64,000 bases of DNA, taken from the NCBI RefSeq assembly GCF_030440575.1, contig NZ_CP047189.1, forward strand, positions 2,480,001 through 2,544,000, written 5' to 3'. Of the stretch, positions 1-9,109 are shown piece by piece (position 1 is the first letter of the stretch; each line of letters opens with the position of its first letter). This DNA comes from Corynebacterium ciconiae DSM 44920. Lineage in GTDB: Bacteria; Actinomycetota; Actinomycetes; Mycobacteriales; Mycobacteriaceae. The notes beneath the pieces were generated by a model. That model did not search any database. It was not told where the DNA came from and was given only the letters and a program-made list of their open reading frames with translations. Made by a program: the position numbers and the translations under genes.

Positions 1-60
1 CTACCCCAACACACCCACAACGGTGGTTTTGGCTAGCAGCAGACCAGTACAGTTGTGCAT

Positions 61-1191
61 ATGCACGATGAGCACTGGCACAGCCTCCTCACCCAAGCGC
101 GAGACACAGTCACGATCATCGTGGACGAGTTCATCGCCACCTTCCACAACCAAGGCGGCTACTCCGCTCATAGTGTCAGCGAGGAGGAGCTACGCGACAC
201 CGCGGAAGACATTCTCAGCATGTTCATCGACGCCCTCCTCGGCCGCGTCGACGAGCAGCACTTCCGCTCCCACGCCGAAGCCCTCGGCCAGCGCCGCGCC
301 AGCCAAGGCATAGCGCTCACAGCGCTTATCGACGCCATCCAACTGGACTTCGTTGTGCTATGGACCAGGCTGAGAGAACTTGCCGGCGCCGAAGCCATGC
401 CCGCCCTCGTGGACAACGTGGAAAAACTCCACCGCCTGGTCTCCCACTACAGCTTCTGGGTGCGCGATTCCTATGTGCGCCGCACCGCCGAATCCGCCCA
501 TAACCTTCGCCTCGCCAATCTCCGCTTCGTGGACCGGCTCCTATCCGCCAGCCGTATCGGCCCGCTCGGGCTTACGGAAATCGCCGACGCCCTCGGCCTC
601 GATGTCAACGGCCACTTCCACTGCCTGTGCGTGCACCCCAACGACGCCCACCACGCCCGCACTGTCCTAGAGCCACTCAGTTCCAAAGGCGCAACCTTCG
701 AGCACAACTACCACGGGATGTACGTGGTGTTCTGGGCCACCCACACCAGCGTGGACACCGCCACTGTTCGCAGCGTCCCCGGGCTCATCTTCCGCGATGT
801 CCCCGGCCTGGCCGGGGTACGCACCGCCGCCCACTCCGCGCCCAGCATTTTCAAATCCACCGGGGCACCCACCCAGCTCGCCGACGCTTCCGAGCTACGC
901 TGGGCCGTCGCCGGCGACGCCCTCAGCAGCCTCGACAACGGAGAGATGACCACCTACACCGCCGCGCTGGCCGGGCTGCGGGACAAAAAGGACCCCAGCA
1001 TCGATACGCTCTGGGCCTATCTACGCACCGGCTCCCTGAAAGAGGCCTCCGAGATTTCCTTCTGCCACCGCAATACCGTGATCAACCGGCTGAAACTGAT
1101 CAAAAACCTCACCGGTCTCGACCCCACCGTTCCCGTGGACGCCACCCTGCTACTCCTCGCTCTTCAGCGCCGCAGCACCGACACACCCTAA
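61..1191 (+). CDS. PucR/CdaR-type transcriptional regulator
   Basis: Protein of 376 residues whose last 60 residues match the PucR C-terminal helix-turn-helix: a DTLWAYLRTGSLKEAS stretch, then FCHRNTVINRLKLI, the usual recognition helix of this family. The first 150 residues are helical and resemble the sensory region of CdaR-like activators; no metabolite-binding residues can be named. I chose ATG 61 rather than the in-frame GTG at 55 because a -10-like TACAGT (48-53) ends exactly 7 nt before it, the spacing of a leaderless transcript. The transporter gene that follows in the same direction is a plausible target (inference from position only). Family assignment is firm; the ligand is unknown. 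Confidence 0.8.
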   Translation: MHDEHWHSLLTQARDTVTIIVDEFIATFHNQGGYSAHSVSEEELRDTAEDILSMFIDALLGRVDEQHFRSHAEALGQRRASQGIALTALIDAIQLDFVVLWTRLRELAGAEAMPALVDNVEKLHRLVSHYSFWVRDSYVRRTAESAHNLRLANLRFVDRLLSASRIGPLGLTEIADALGLDVNGHFHCLCVHPNDAHHARTVLEPLSSKGATFEHNYHGMYVVFWATHTSVDTATVRSVPGLIFRDVPGLAGVRTAAHSAPSIFKSTGAPTQLADASELRWAVAGDALSSLDNGEMTTYTAALAGLRDKKDPSIDTLWAYLRTGSLKEASEISFCHRNTVINRLKLIKNLTGLDPTVPVDATLLLLALQRRSTDTP

Positions 1192-1345
1192 GTGGCCTGC
1201 CGCTGTGCGATTGCATAGCTCCACACGCCGGTGGGCGCGGAAAAGGCCCAGTTTTTCCCCTGTGCTGGGGGATACATCCTGCACCGACCCCGCTGCCCTC
1301 TCTAGCCTTGTGTGCAATGCACCACATAGAGCTAGGAGGCTCGAT

Positions 1346-2749
1346 ATGAGCAGGACTGATCCCACATCCCTGAGCGGGGATCCGCAGGCGGATCCTTCCA
1401 CCCCCGGCGCGACCGCCCCGGGGCAGGACCGCAACCACACCACTGTGCAGGTAGATCCCCGCGAGGTGGGTAAGATCGCCCGCGCCGCGTTCGTGGGTAC
1501 CGTGCTGGAGTGGTACGACTTCTTCCTTTTCGGCACCGCCTCGGCGCTGCTCTTTCATTATCTGTTCTTCTCCGGCACAGACGACGCCACCGCCACGCTG
1601 GCGGTGTTCGCCACCTTTGGTGTGGGCTTTTTCGCCCGCCCCTTCGGCGCGGTGATCTTCGGCCGGATTGGCGACAAGCTGGGCCGACGTCCAGCCCTGA
1701 TCCTGTCGATCGTGGTGATCGGCGTGGCCACGGGCCTGATCGGTCTGCTGCCCACCTATAGCTCCATCGGTATCTGGGCGCCGATCCTGCTGACTGTGAT
1801 GCGGCTAGGCCAGGGTGTAGCCGTGGGTGGCGAGTGGGGCGGCGCCACCACGATGGCCATCGAGCACGCCCCGCCGGAGAAACGCGGCCGCTATGCTGCG
1901 TTGATCCAAATCGGCTCCCCGGTGGGCACGCTGCTGTCCTCGGGGGTATTCGCCCTCGTGTTGCTGCTGCCAGAGGAGACCGTGGACTCGTGGGCGTGGC
2001 GCATTCCCTTCCTCCTCGCCTTCCCCTTCCTTGGCATTGCGCTGTGGATTCGCCTGAAGGTGGAGGAGTCGCCGGTATTTCGCGCCCTCGAGGAGGAGGC
2101 CGCGAACTCTCAACAGGAGCAGGGCTCTCTCAAGGAGCTTTTCGGTTCCTACCATCGTCAGCTGCTGCTCGCGATCTCTGCGGCGTTGCTGGGCATTGGT
2201 GGTTTCTTCGTCATGACCACCTATGTGATGAACTACGCCACCGCGACCCTCGGGATGGAGCGCCAGGACGTGGTCAACGCCACTCTGCTGGCGGCGGTCT
2301 GCCAGATCTTCATCAACCTCATCTTCGGCCGCATCGGCGAACGCGTAGGCCCTGGGCGCATCATCGGCTGGGGTGGTGTGGCCACGGCGGCGCTGTCCTA
2401 TCCGGTGTGGATGATGATCGACAGCGGCACCGTGGTGCTGCTGACCCTCGCGGTGTGTATCGGGTTGAGCGTAGTCACGATCACCTATTCGGTATCGGGT
2501 TTGCTGCTCTCCGAGCTGTTTCCCGCGCAGCTGCGCTACACCGGTATAGCGATCGGCTCCAATGTGGCGGGGGCAATTTCCGGCATGCTGCCCTTTGTGG
2601 CCACATGGCTTAACACCTCAGGCGATCAGCCTTCCGCCTGGCCGGGCATGCTGATTCTCGCTGTGGTTGCGCTCATCACCGCGGCGGGTGGCTTCCTCGG
2701 CGAGCGCCACCGCGTGCAGGACGATCTGGTGCTGCAGGAAGAAGATTAA
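1346..2749 (+). CDS. MFS transporter, metabolite:H+ symporter (MHS) family
   Basis: A 467-residue, about 12-helix major facilitator. Hallmarks visible are GTVLEWYDFFLFG in helix 1, the RPFGAVIFGRIGDKLGRRPAL loop between helices 2 and 3, and GEWGGATTMAIEHAPPEKRG after helix 4, all typical of MHS carriers such as ProP, ShiA and KgtP, which import organic acids or compatible solutes with protons. Start chosen at ATG 1346 behind AGGAGG at 1334-1339; the reading frame is open further upstream but that part has no ribosome site. It follows the PucR-type gene by 154 bp and precedes a thioesterase. Substrate cannot be read from sequence. Confidence 0.88.
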   Translation: MSRTDPTSLSGDPQADPSTPGATAPGQDRNHTTVQVDPREVGKIARAAFVGTVLEWYDFFLFGTASALLFHYLFFSGTDDATATLAVFATFGVGFFARPFGAVIFGRIGDKLGRRPALILSIVVIGVATGLIGLLPTYSSIGIWAPILLTVMRLGQGVAVGGEWGGATTMAIEHAPPEKRGRYAALIQIGSPVGTLLSSGVFALVLLLPEETVDSWAWRIPFLLAFPFLGIALWIRLKVEESPVFRALEEEAANSQQEQGSLKELFGSYHRQLLLAISAALLGIGGFFVMTTYVMNYATATLGMERQDVVNATLLAAVCQIFINLIFGRIGERVGPGRIIGWGGVATAALSYPVWMMIDSGTVVLLTLAVCIGLSVVTITYSVSGLLLSELFPAQLRYTGIAIGSNVAGAISGMLPFVATWLNTSGDQPSAWPGMLILAVVALITAAGGFLGERHRVQDDLVLQEED

Positions 2750-2792
2750 TGTAACCTAGGGCACACTTATTCTCGAGGAAAGGACACCCATC

Positions 2793-3227
2793 GTGCTCGC
2801 CCCGGGCGATAGCCATCTAAAGCACTACACGCTCGAATCGGGCCACACTGTGCCCGACATTCTGCCGGAGGCCCCCGAGTTTCAGGCCCTGCCCCCGGTG
2901 CTGACCACTGGGGCGCTGCTGGCGCTCATGGAGTGGGCGTGCATCGAGCACATCACCCCCGAGCTGGCGGACGGCCAGATCACCCTCGGGGTGGGCATGA
3001 ATCTCACCCACGATGCGCCGTGCACCACCGGCGCTGAGCTCCGCATCAGCTGCGAGGTGCAAAACTCCACGGAGCGGAAACTCACCTGGCAGGTCGAGGT
3101 ACGCGCGGCCGACGACACCCTCCTCGGCACCGGGGTGCACACCCGGGCAGTAGTGGCCCGCTCCTCCTTTGTTCAGGCTGTGAATAGCCAAGTGGACAGA
3201 ATCGGCGGGGATACCATCAGCGGCTAG
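2793..3227 (+). CDS. Hotdog-fold thioesterase, FlK-like
   Basis: A 144-residue protein resembling small hotdog thioesterases of the fluoroacetyl-CoA thioesterase (FlK) type: PPVLTTGALLALMEWACIEH near residues 34-53 forms the central helix, followed by beta strands ending in GTGVHTRAVV. Such enzymes hydrolyse acyl-CoA thioesters in the cytoplasm; the substrate here is unknown. GTG start at 2793 is supported by a GAGGAAAGGA ribosome site. It lies 43 bp after the MHS carrier, perhaps in one operon. Its stop codon overlaps the stop of the convergent channel gene in a shared CTAG at 3224-3227. One CAGTAGTG octamer (3148) encodes Ala-Val-Val. Confidence 0.7.
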   Translation: MLAPGDSHLKHYTLESGHTVPDILPEAPEFQALPPVLTTGALLALMEWACIEHITPELADGQITLGVGMNLTHDAPCTTGAELRISCEVQNSTERKLTWQVEVRAADDTLLGTGVHTRAVVARSSFVQAVNSQVDRIGGDTISG

Positions 3228-4168
3228 GGGTTCTCCGGCTGTTCGGGGGAGTCGTCGAGGTGGCGTCGATAAGCATGCTCCGATAGCTGGGATTTGAGGG
3301 TGGAGGTTTCCTCCCGCAGCTCCTGCACCTGCTGGTTCAGCTCCTGCACGGCGGCGAGCAGCTCGTTGTGCCGGGCAGAATCCATGTACTCCTCAGTCTC
3401 CGAGGAGGTGGTCTGCACCTGCTCCACCAGCCACGAGGACAGCATGGCGGTCACCACACCGGCGATCGCAATACCCGTGAGCATCAACACCGAGGCCACC
3501 AGCCGGCCCTGGGTGCTCACTGGGGCAATATCGCCGTATCCCACCGTGGTCACCGTCACCAGCGCCCACCACACGGCATCGCCGAAGTCAACGATCTGGC
3601 TGCCATCCTGCGGCGACTCCGCCTCGTACAGGGTGATCGCAGCGACAATGATGACCAGCACCGCGGTCACCGAGGTGTACCACGCCACATTCACCCGGGC
3701 ATTCGCCGCCGAGAAGCGCTGCAAAATCACCAAGGTGGGCAAAATACGCAGAATACGCAGCGGGCGAAACATTGGCAGCACAATCAGCGCCAACTCCCAT
3801 AGGTGGTGCACAAACCAGCGCCACGAGTTCTCCGCCAACACCAGTCGCACCACGTAGTCCACCAAAAAGCACAGCCACACGCCCCACATGCCCACATTGG
3901 CGATCTTCGTCAGCAGCGCATCATTCGCCCCCAGCGCCGTCCACGCGTACAACACCAAAAACAGTAGTGACGCCACCAGCATCGGCCCCTCGGAGTGGCG
4001 CTCCCACTTCTCCCGGGCGCTCACATGCTGCGGCACATGCGGCGCGAAAATTTCCCGCACCACCACCGAGGTCTTCCGCCGCAGCGGCATATTCGAAAGA
4101 TCAATGGGCCCCGTATCATCATCGGCCCAGCTGTCAGGGTTTTTATCAGTCGAAGCAGCCACGGCCAC
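3224..4168 (-). CDS. Six-helix voltage-gated-type potassium channel
   Basis: A 314-residue protein with five to six hydrophobic helices between residues 60 and 250 and the potassium selectivity filter TVTTVGYGD near residue 207. The segment FRPLRILRILPTLVILQRF carries regularly spaced arginines, as in an S4 helix, but only about four, so voltage sensing may be weak. Residues 255-300 are a predicted coiled coil, probably for tetramer assembly. GTG start at 4168 overlaps the TAG stop of the upstream membrane-protein gene by one base (TAGTG), so the two are probably co-translated. K+ passage through the inner membrane is a firm family inference; gating is not. Confidence 0.88.
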   Translation of the reverse strand: MAVAASTDKNPDSWADDDTGPIDLSNMPLRRKTSVVVREIFAPHVPQHVSAREKWERHSEGPMLVASLLFLVLYAWTALGANDALLTKIANVGMWGVWLCFLVDYVVRLVLAENSWRWFVHHLWELALIVLPMFRPLRILRILPTLVILQRFSAANARVNVAWYTSVTAVLVIIVAAITLYEAESPQDGSQIVDFGDAVWWALVTVTTVGYGDIAPVSTQGRLVASVLMLTGIAIAGVVTAMLSSWLVEQVQTTSSETEEYMDSARHNELLAAVQELNQQVQELREETSTLKSQLSEHAYRRHLDDSPEQPENP

Positions 4169-5652
4169 TACTGTGCCACAAGCTCTGGCTCCTCGGGCTT
4201 ATCGACGCCACCCTCCAGCTCATCCACCTCATCGTCTTCGCTGCGACGCACCAACCACAGCCCGCCGGCGGCAAGCAGCGCCAGCACCACAGCCGAGCCG
4301 CCCACCATCGCTGCAGGCGCGCTATTGCCCACGGCACTAACCCCGGCGGTGGCGTAGTGCAGCGGCATCAGCCCCGCACCAATCCGCGCCCCCAGCCCCA
4401 CGGTGGTTGTGGTGGCCTGATCCCACACCACGCCCACCACGCCAAGCTGGACCAGGAAGAAAGCCCCCACCGCCCAGGCGGCGATGCGCTGCGGCAGTAG
4501 TAGCTGCCCCACCTGGGCGATCGCAATCCCCGCCACAGTGCTGAGCAGCAGCAACACCACCGCCCCTGCGAGGGCGGCCGCGCTGAGGCTGCCCACCACA
4601 GCCAAGGCCACAGCAGCGCAGAGGGTGATACCGGCCGCGGCCAGCAGCTGCTGGGACAGGCGCATCCTCCGCAGGCCCGCGGCGGCGCCGAGCCCCATGG
4701 CCAAGGCCGCTACGAGCAGGGCATACAGCGGGGGCAGAGCATTGCCGCGCGGCTCGGGGTTCTCCGCGGCCGGATCCGGCTGGGCGGCGCGGGCCGGCAA
4801 TGCGCGCTGGATGCCGGTGATGCTGGTTTTGTTCTCCTCCGCCATCTTCTCCACGCGGGCGGAACCATCGGCCAGCGCCGCCGCGCCGTCCTTCGCTTGG
4901 GCGCTGCCCTCATCCAACTGCCCCAGCCCTTGGTGCAGATCCTTGGCGCCCTTGGTGGCCTGGAAGATACCGTCGTGGAAGGCGAACCCCGGGGTGTTGA
5001 GCTGGTTGGCCAGCTCACGCGACCCCTCCCGCATGCGGGTCAACTGTGCTTTTTGCTCCTCCGTGATGGTGAGGTTTTCCAATTGGGGCCGGTACTCCTG
5101 CAACTGCTCGCGCAGCTGCTGGGAGCGGGGATCCACCGAGCGCTCGAGTTCCTTATCGATCTGATCCACCGCGGCCAGCAGCTGGCCACGGGAGGCCTCC
5201 ACCCCCACTAGGGCGCCGGTGACCTGCTCGATGCCGTCGGCAAGCTCTTGGGCGCCAGGGCCCATCTGGCCCACGCCGGCCTGGAGCTGCACCAGCCCGT
5301 CGGCGAGCTCGCCGGAGCCGGTGTGGGCCTGGGAGATGCCGTCGTGAAGCTGCGTGGTGCCCTCGGCGAGACGCCGAGATCCATCGCTTAGCTCCTTCAC
5401 ACCGGAGCTTAAGAAACCGGATTGGGTTCCGGCGCTACTGGCGGCCCGGCGCGCGGCGAGCAAGTCCGCATCCGAATAGCCGGCGGGGCTGGCGGCTGCG
5501 GGCGCGCCGGAGGGATCCTCCTTGGTGGACCAGGCGTCAGCGGGTTCCATCCTCAGCACAGCCGCCGCCACCGTGGCGGCGAGCACGGGCACAACGATGA
5601 CGAGCACGGCCAGAAACCGAGTGAGCATGGAAGAGGTTTTCATGAGCACCAA
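4168..5652 (-). CDS. Membrane protein with Pip/YhgE-like coiled repeat region
   Basis: A 494-residue protein: one N-terminal helix (residues 8-32), a long extracytoplasmic region (60-300) built of repeats of the form L-x-D/E-G-x3-L-x3-x2-L as in the YhgE/Pip family, then five or six helices (305-475) and an acidic tail. Family members are large envelope proteins, some linked to ESX-type systems or used as phage receptors; the role here is unknown. Possible starts are TTG 5652, GTG 5649 and ATG 5643; AGGGG at about 5660 fits the first two best. It is 5' of, and overlaps by one base, the potassium channel gene. A GCTTATCGACGC element (4197-4208) lies near its 3' end. Confidence 0.65.
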   Translation of the reverse strand: MVLMKTSSMLTRFLAVLVIVVPVLAATVAAAVLRMEPADAWSTKEDPSGAPAAASPAGYSDADLLAARRAASSAGTQSGFLSSGVKELSDGSRRLAEGTTQLHDGISQAHTGSGELADGLVQLQAGVGQMGPGAQELADGIEQVTGALVGVEASRGQLLAAVDQIDKELERSVDPRSQQLREQLQEYRPQLENLTITEEQKAQLTRMREGSRELANQLNTPGFAFHDGIFQATKGAKDLHQGLGQLDEGSAQAKDGAAALADGSARVEKMAEENKTSITGIQRALPARAAQPDPAAENPEPRGNALPPLYALLVAALAMGLGAAAGLRRMRLSQQLLAAAGITLCAAVALAVVGSLSAAALAGAVVLLLLSTVAGIAIAQVGQLLLPQRIAAWAVGAFFLVQLGVVGVVWDQATTTTVGLGARIGAGLMPLHYATAGVSAVGNSAPAAMVGGSAVVLALLAAGGLWLVRRSEDDEVDELEGGVDKPEEPELVAQ

Positions 5653-5756
5653 ATCTATCCCCTAGGAGCCAGAATCGGCGAGAGGCCCACCGGTTTACCC
5701 AGCTGGTAACGTAGAATGCGGCAATTTTTCCCCGGACTCCAAGTGTGGAACTTTCT

Positions 5757-8678
5757 ATGACCCTATCGACCGTTTTGCTGTTGGTGGCAGCCACTGTGGT
5801 GCTCGCTCCACTAGCAGTTCGCTTGGGTGACCGGCGTGCAGGTTGGCCGCTCGCACTGCTGTTTCTCACAGCAGCGGGTGTGCTGGCCTCCCAGCTACCG
5901 GACATCATTGATGGCGATTCGCCCACATTCTCCATGACGTGGATCAGCGACTTCGCCGCTACAGGCGTAGATGTAAACCTGAATTTCGTCGCGGATCCTC
6001 TCAGCACCTTCTTTGCTTTGTTGGCGCTTGTGATCGGCGGAGTGGTCTTTATATATTCGGCCGCTTATCTGCACAACGATGATCGCAACCTGAGCTTCTA
6101 CTGGCTCATGTCCGCGTTCACCTTCTCCATCCTGCTGCTGGTACTCACCGACGACATCGTGGTGCTGTTCATCGCCTGGGAGCTCGTGAGCATGGCCAGC
6201 TTCATGCTCATCGGCCGCGCCAAGGGATCCAGCGGCCAGATGGGCGCGATCCGCACCCTGATCCTCACCTTCACCGGCGGCCTGACACTACTGACCGCCG
6301 TGGCGATCATGGTGGGCAAGACCGGCACCACCTCCATCTCCGAGATCCTCGCCTCCGATTTCTGGTCGGCCGATCCGGGGCTCACTACTGTTTTGGCGGT
6401 ATTGATCGCGGTCTCTGCCTTCACTAAATCCGCCCAGCTGCCCTTCCACTTCTGGCTGCCCGAGGCGATGGCCGCCGCCACCCCCGTCTCGGCGTTCCTG
6501 CACGCCGCCGCCGTGGTGAAAGCCGGCATCTATGTGCTCATGCGTTTCTCCGCCGTGTTCGCGGACAACCACACATGGAACGTGCTGCTGATTTCTGTGG
6601 GTATGACGACCGCAGTCATGGCCGCGTTCTTCGCCATTCAGAAGACCGACTTGAAGAAGCTCACCGCCTACTCCACCGTCTCCCACTTGGGCTGGATCGT
6701 GGCCACCATCGGCGTGGGCACCCCCTTTGCGCTCGCGGCCGCGCTGGTGCACACCTTGGCGCACGGACTATTCAAGTCCAGCCTGTTCATGCTCATCGGC
6801 GTGATCGATCACGAGGCCGGCTCCCGCGACATGCGCCGACTGGGCCCGCTGTACAAGAAGATGCCCTTCACCTTCGCCTCCGCCACCATCGGCCTGATGT
6901 CGATGGCCGCGGTGCCGCCGCTGTTCGGCTTCGTGTCCAAGGAGGGCATGCTGGAAGCCTTCACCGAGGCTCCCCTGACCTCCACCGGCGTGAGCGCACT
7001 ACTGATCGCGGCAGCTGTGGGCGCATGGTTCACCTTCTCCTACTCGGCGCGCTTCTTGTTCGGGGCTTTTATCGACGGCGAGCGCTCGGTGGATGATGTC
7101 CACGAAGCACCCATCTCGCTCTGGCTTCCCGCCGCCCTGCCCGGCCTGATGTCTCTTCCGATCGTGTTTGTGCTGGGCACACTGGATAAGCCCATCGACG
7201 CCGCCGTCGGCTCGGTGGCTGCTGAGCCGCACCTGCACCTGGCGCTGTGGCACGGGGTGAACACCCCCTTCCTGATCTCCATGGGAGTGCTGGCCGCCGG
7301 CCTGCTCACCATCATCTACCGCAAGCCACTATTCAAGGCGATCGGCCAGTACACCTTCGCACCCTTCACCGGCAACGACGCCCTCGAGGTGCTCATGGCC
7401 TCGGCCGCCGGCTGGGGCAAGGCCGTGGGCCGCATGGCGGACTCCTTCTCGCCCTCTCGTCACCTAGCCCCGCCGCTGGTGGTGCTGTGCATCCTCGGCA
7501 TCGTGGTGAGTGTCTTCACCGGCGGAGTCGACGGAGTAAGCATGCCGCCACGGGTGGAGGGCACCGATGCGCTGCTGGATTTGGTGCCACTACTGATCGT
7601 GGTCATGTCTGTCAGCGGCCTTATCCGGGCCAAGTCCCGCCTCCACGCAGTAGTGCTCGTGGGCACCGCCGGCGTGGGCGTGACCCTGCAGGTGCTGATC
7701 TTGGGCGCGCCCGACGTGGCGCTCACCCAGTTCACCGTGGAGATCCTCATCACCGTGATGATGATGCTCGTGGTGCGCCTGCAGCCGCGCTACTTCCACA
7801 AGACCTCCGACCGTCGACGCTACTGGGCGGCCGTGCTGGCCATTGTCACCGGCGTGGTCACCTTCCTCGGCGTGTACAACCTGCTGGCCCGCAACGGCGG
7901 CCGCTCGGAGATCGCGCAGTGGTACATCGACAACGCCCCCGATATTTCCGGCGGCACCAACATCGTCGCCGTGATCCTCGTGGAATTCCGTGCACTCGAT
8001 ACCCTGGGCGAGCTGTCCGTGCTCGGCATGGCGGGTGTCGTGATCTACTCGGTGGTCTACTCGGTGCCCAAGCACAGCTTCCTCCCCGGCACCAAGCCGC
8101 CGCGCTTCGGCTTCGAGGAGCTCAACGCCACCCCGCTGCGGCACGTGTTCAAGGTAGTAGTCCCCATCCTCATGGTTCTGTCCGTGCTGATCTTCCTGCG
8201 TGGACACGAGGACCCGGGCGGAGGATTCGTGGCAGCACTCGTGGCCGGCGGGGCCATCGCCCTCGGCTACCTGGCGAAGCCCGCCGACGAGCGGATCGTC
8301 AAACCCAACACCCCGTTCCTGCTCATCGGTTTCGGCATCATCCTGGCGCTCACCCCAGGCTTCTTAGGCCTGGCACAGGGCTCCTTCCTCTACGCCATCC
8401 ACGGACACATCGGTGACATCCACCTGACCACCTCCCTCATCTTCGACATGGGCATCTACCTGGCGGTGCTCGGCATGATCACCATGGGCATCAACGCCCT
8501 CGGCGGCCGCCTGCGCCCCGGTGCCTACCCCGGCGATCTCGCCTTCGTCCGCGACGACGAATCGCCCCTGCCCGATGTCAGCTTCGACGAAGACCCCGAG
8601 GCGGAACTGACCGACCCGGACTTCCACCACCAGATGGACGTCGAAAAGCACGAAGGAAAGAAGGTGCACCAGCAATGA
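5757..8678 (+). CDS. mrpA: Mrp antiporter subunit A fused to subunit B
   Basis: A membrane protein of 973 residues with about 20 or more helices. The first 500 residues are a NuoL-like proton-pumping module (HFWLPEAMAAATPVSAFLHAA, then KKLTAYSTVSHLGW). The middle holds the MrpA C-terminal domain (VALTQFTVEILITVMMML). Residues from about 800 form the MrpB/MnhB domain (RGHEDPGGGFVAALVAGGAIA), so A and B are one polypeptide, the known six-gene arrangement of actinobacterial Mrp systems. The complex exchanges cytoplasmic Na+ (or K+) for protons. ATG 5757 is preferred over GTG 5745 because homologues begin directly with the first helix; both are weakly supported. First gene of a six-gene operon; TAGAAT at 5712-5717 may be its -10. 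Confidence 0.95.
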   Translation: MTLSTVLLLVAATVVLAPLAVRLGDRRAGWPLALLFLTAAGVLASQLPDIIDGDSPTFSMTWISDFAATGVDVNLNFVADPLSTFFALLALVIGGVVFIYSAAYLHNDDRNLSFYWLMSAFTFSILLLVLTDDIVVLFIAWELVSMASFMLIGRAKGSSGQMGAIRTLILTFTGGLTLLTAVAIMVGKTGTTSISEILASDFWSADPGLTTVLAVLIAVSAFTKSAQLPFHFWLPEAMAAATPVSAFLHAAAVVKAGIYVLMRFSAVFADNHTWNVLLISVGMTTAVMAAFFAIQKTDLKKLTAYSTVSHLGWIVATIGVGTPFALAAALVHTLAHGLFKSSLFMLIGVIDHEAGSRDMRRLGPLYKKMPFTFASATIGLMSMAAVPPLFGFVSKEGMLEAFTEAPLTSTGVSALLIAAAVGAWFTFSYSARFLFGAFIDGERSVDDVHEAPISLWLPAALPGLMSLPIVFVLGTLDKPIDAAVGSVAAEPHLHLALWHGVNTPFLISMGVLAAGLLTIIYRKPLFKAIGQYTFAPFTGNDALEVLMASAAGWGKAVGRMADSFSPSRHLAPPLVVLCILGIVVSVFTGGVDGVSMPPRVEGTDALLDLVPLLIVVMSVSGLIRAKSRLHAVVLVGTAGVGVTLQVLILGAPDVALTQFTVEILITVMMMLVVRLQPRYFHKTSDRRRYWAAVLAIVTGVVTFLGVYNLLARNGGRSEIAQWYIDNAPDISGGTNIVAVILVEFRALDTLGELSVLGMAGVVIYSVVYSVPKHSFLPGTKPPRFGFEELNATPLRHVFKVVVPILMVLSVLIFLRGHEDPGGGFVAALVAGGAIALGYLAKPADERIVKPNTPFLLIGFGIILALTPGFLGLAQGSFLYAIHGHIGDIHLTTSLIFDMGIYLAVLGMITMGINALGGRLRPGAYPGDLAFVRDDESPLPDVSFDEDPEAELTDPDFHHQMDVEKHEGKKVHQQ

Positions 8679-9109
8679 TCATGGCACTGACCATCGCGGT
8701 CCTCGTGGCAGGCGGTGTGTACCTCGTGATGCAACGCGGCATGATGCGCATCGTGCTCGGCATGTCGCTCATCAGCCACGCCGCCAACATCATCATCCTG
8801 GTAGCCGGCGTACCCGCCTACCGGGGCGAAGTATTCGGCGACCGCACCGACGTCGCCGACATGGCCGACCCGCTGCCCCAAGCCTTCGTGCTCACAGCCA
8901 TCGTGATCACCATGGCCACCGTCACCTTCATGCTGGCGCTCGCAGCCCTCGGCCTCGACGACGACACCCGCAACCCCACCGACCCCGAAGCGCCCGCCGC
9001 GTGGAACACCGCCGGCCGCAAAGTCCGCACCAACCAGTCACCCCGCCGCTCCGAAAAGCTCAAGCAACGCTATGAGCGGCACCTGAAGGATGCGGAGGAA
9101 AACGACTAA
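8675..9109 (+). CDS. mrpC: Mrp antiporter subunit C
   Basis: A 144-residue NuoK-like subunit with three helices; RGMMRIVLGMSLISHAANIIIL is the typical core, followed by DPLPQAFVLTAIVITMA, a signature of MnhC/MrpC. The basic C-terminal 40 residues are cytoplasmic and longer than in Bacillus. Start overlaps the mrpA stop (ATGA), and its stop overlaps the mrpD start by one base (TAATG), so the three genes are translationally coupled. Part of the membrane Na+/H+ antiporter. Confidence 0.95.
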   Translation: MIMALTIAVLVAGGVYLVMQRGMMRIVLGMSLISHAANIIILVAGVPAYRGEVFGDRTDVADMADPLPQAFVLTAIVITMATVTFMLALAALGLDDDTRNPTDPEAPAAWNTAGRKVRTNQSPRRSEKLKQRYERHLKDAEEND

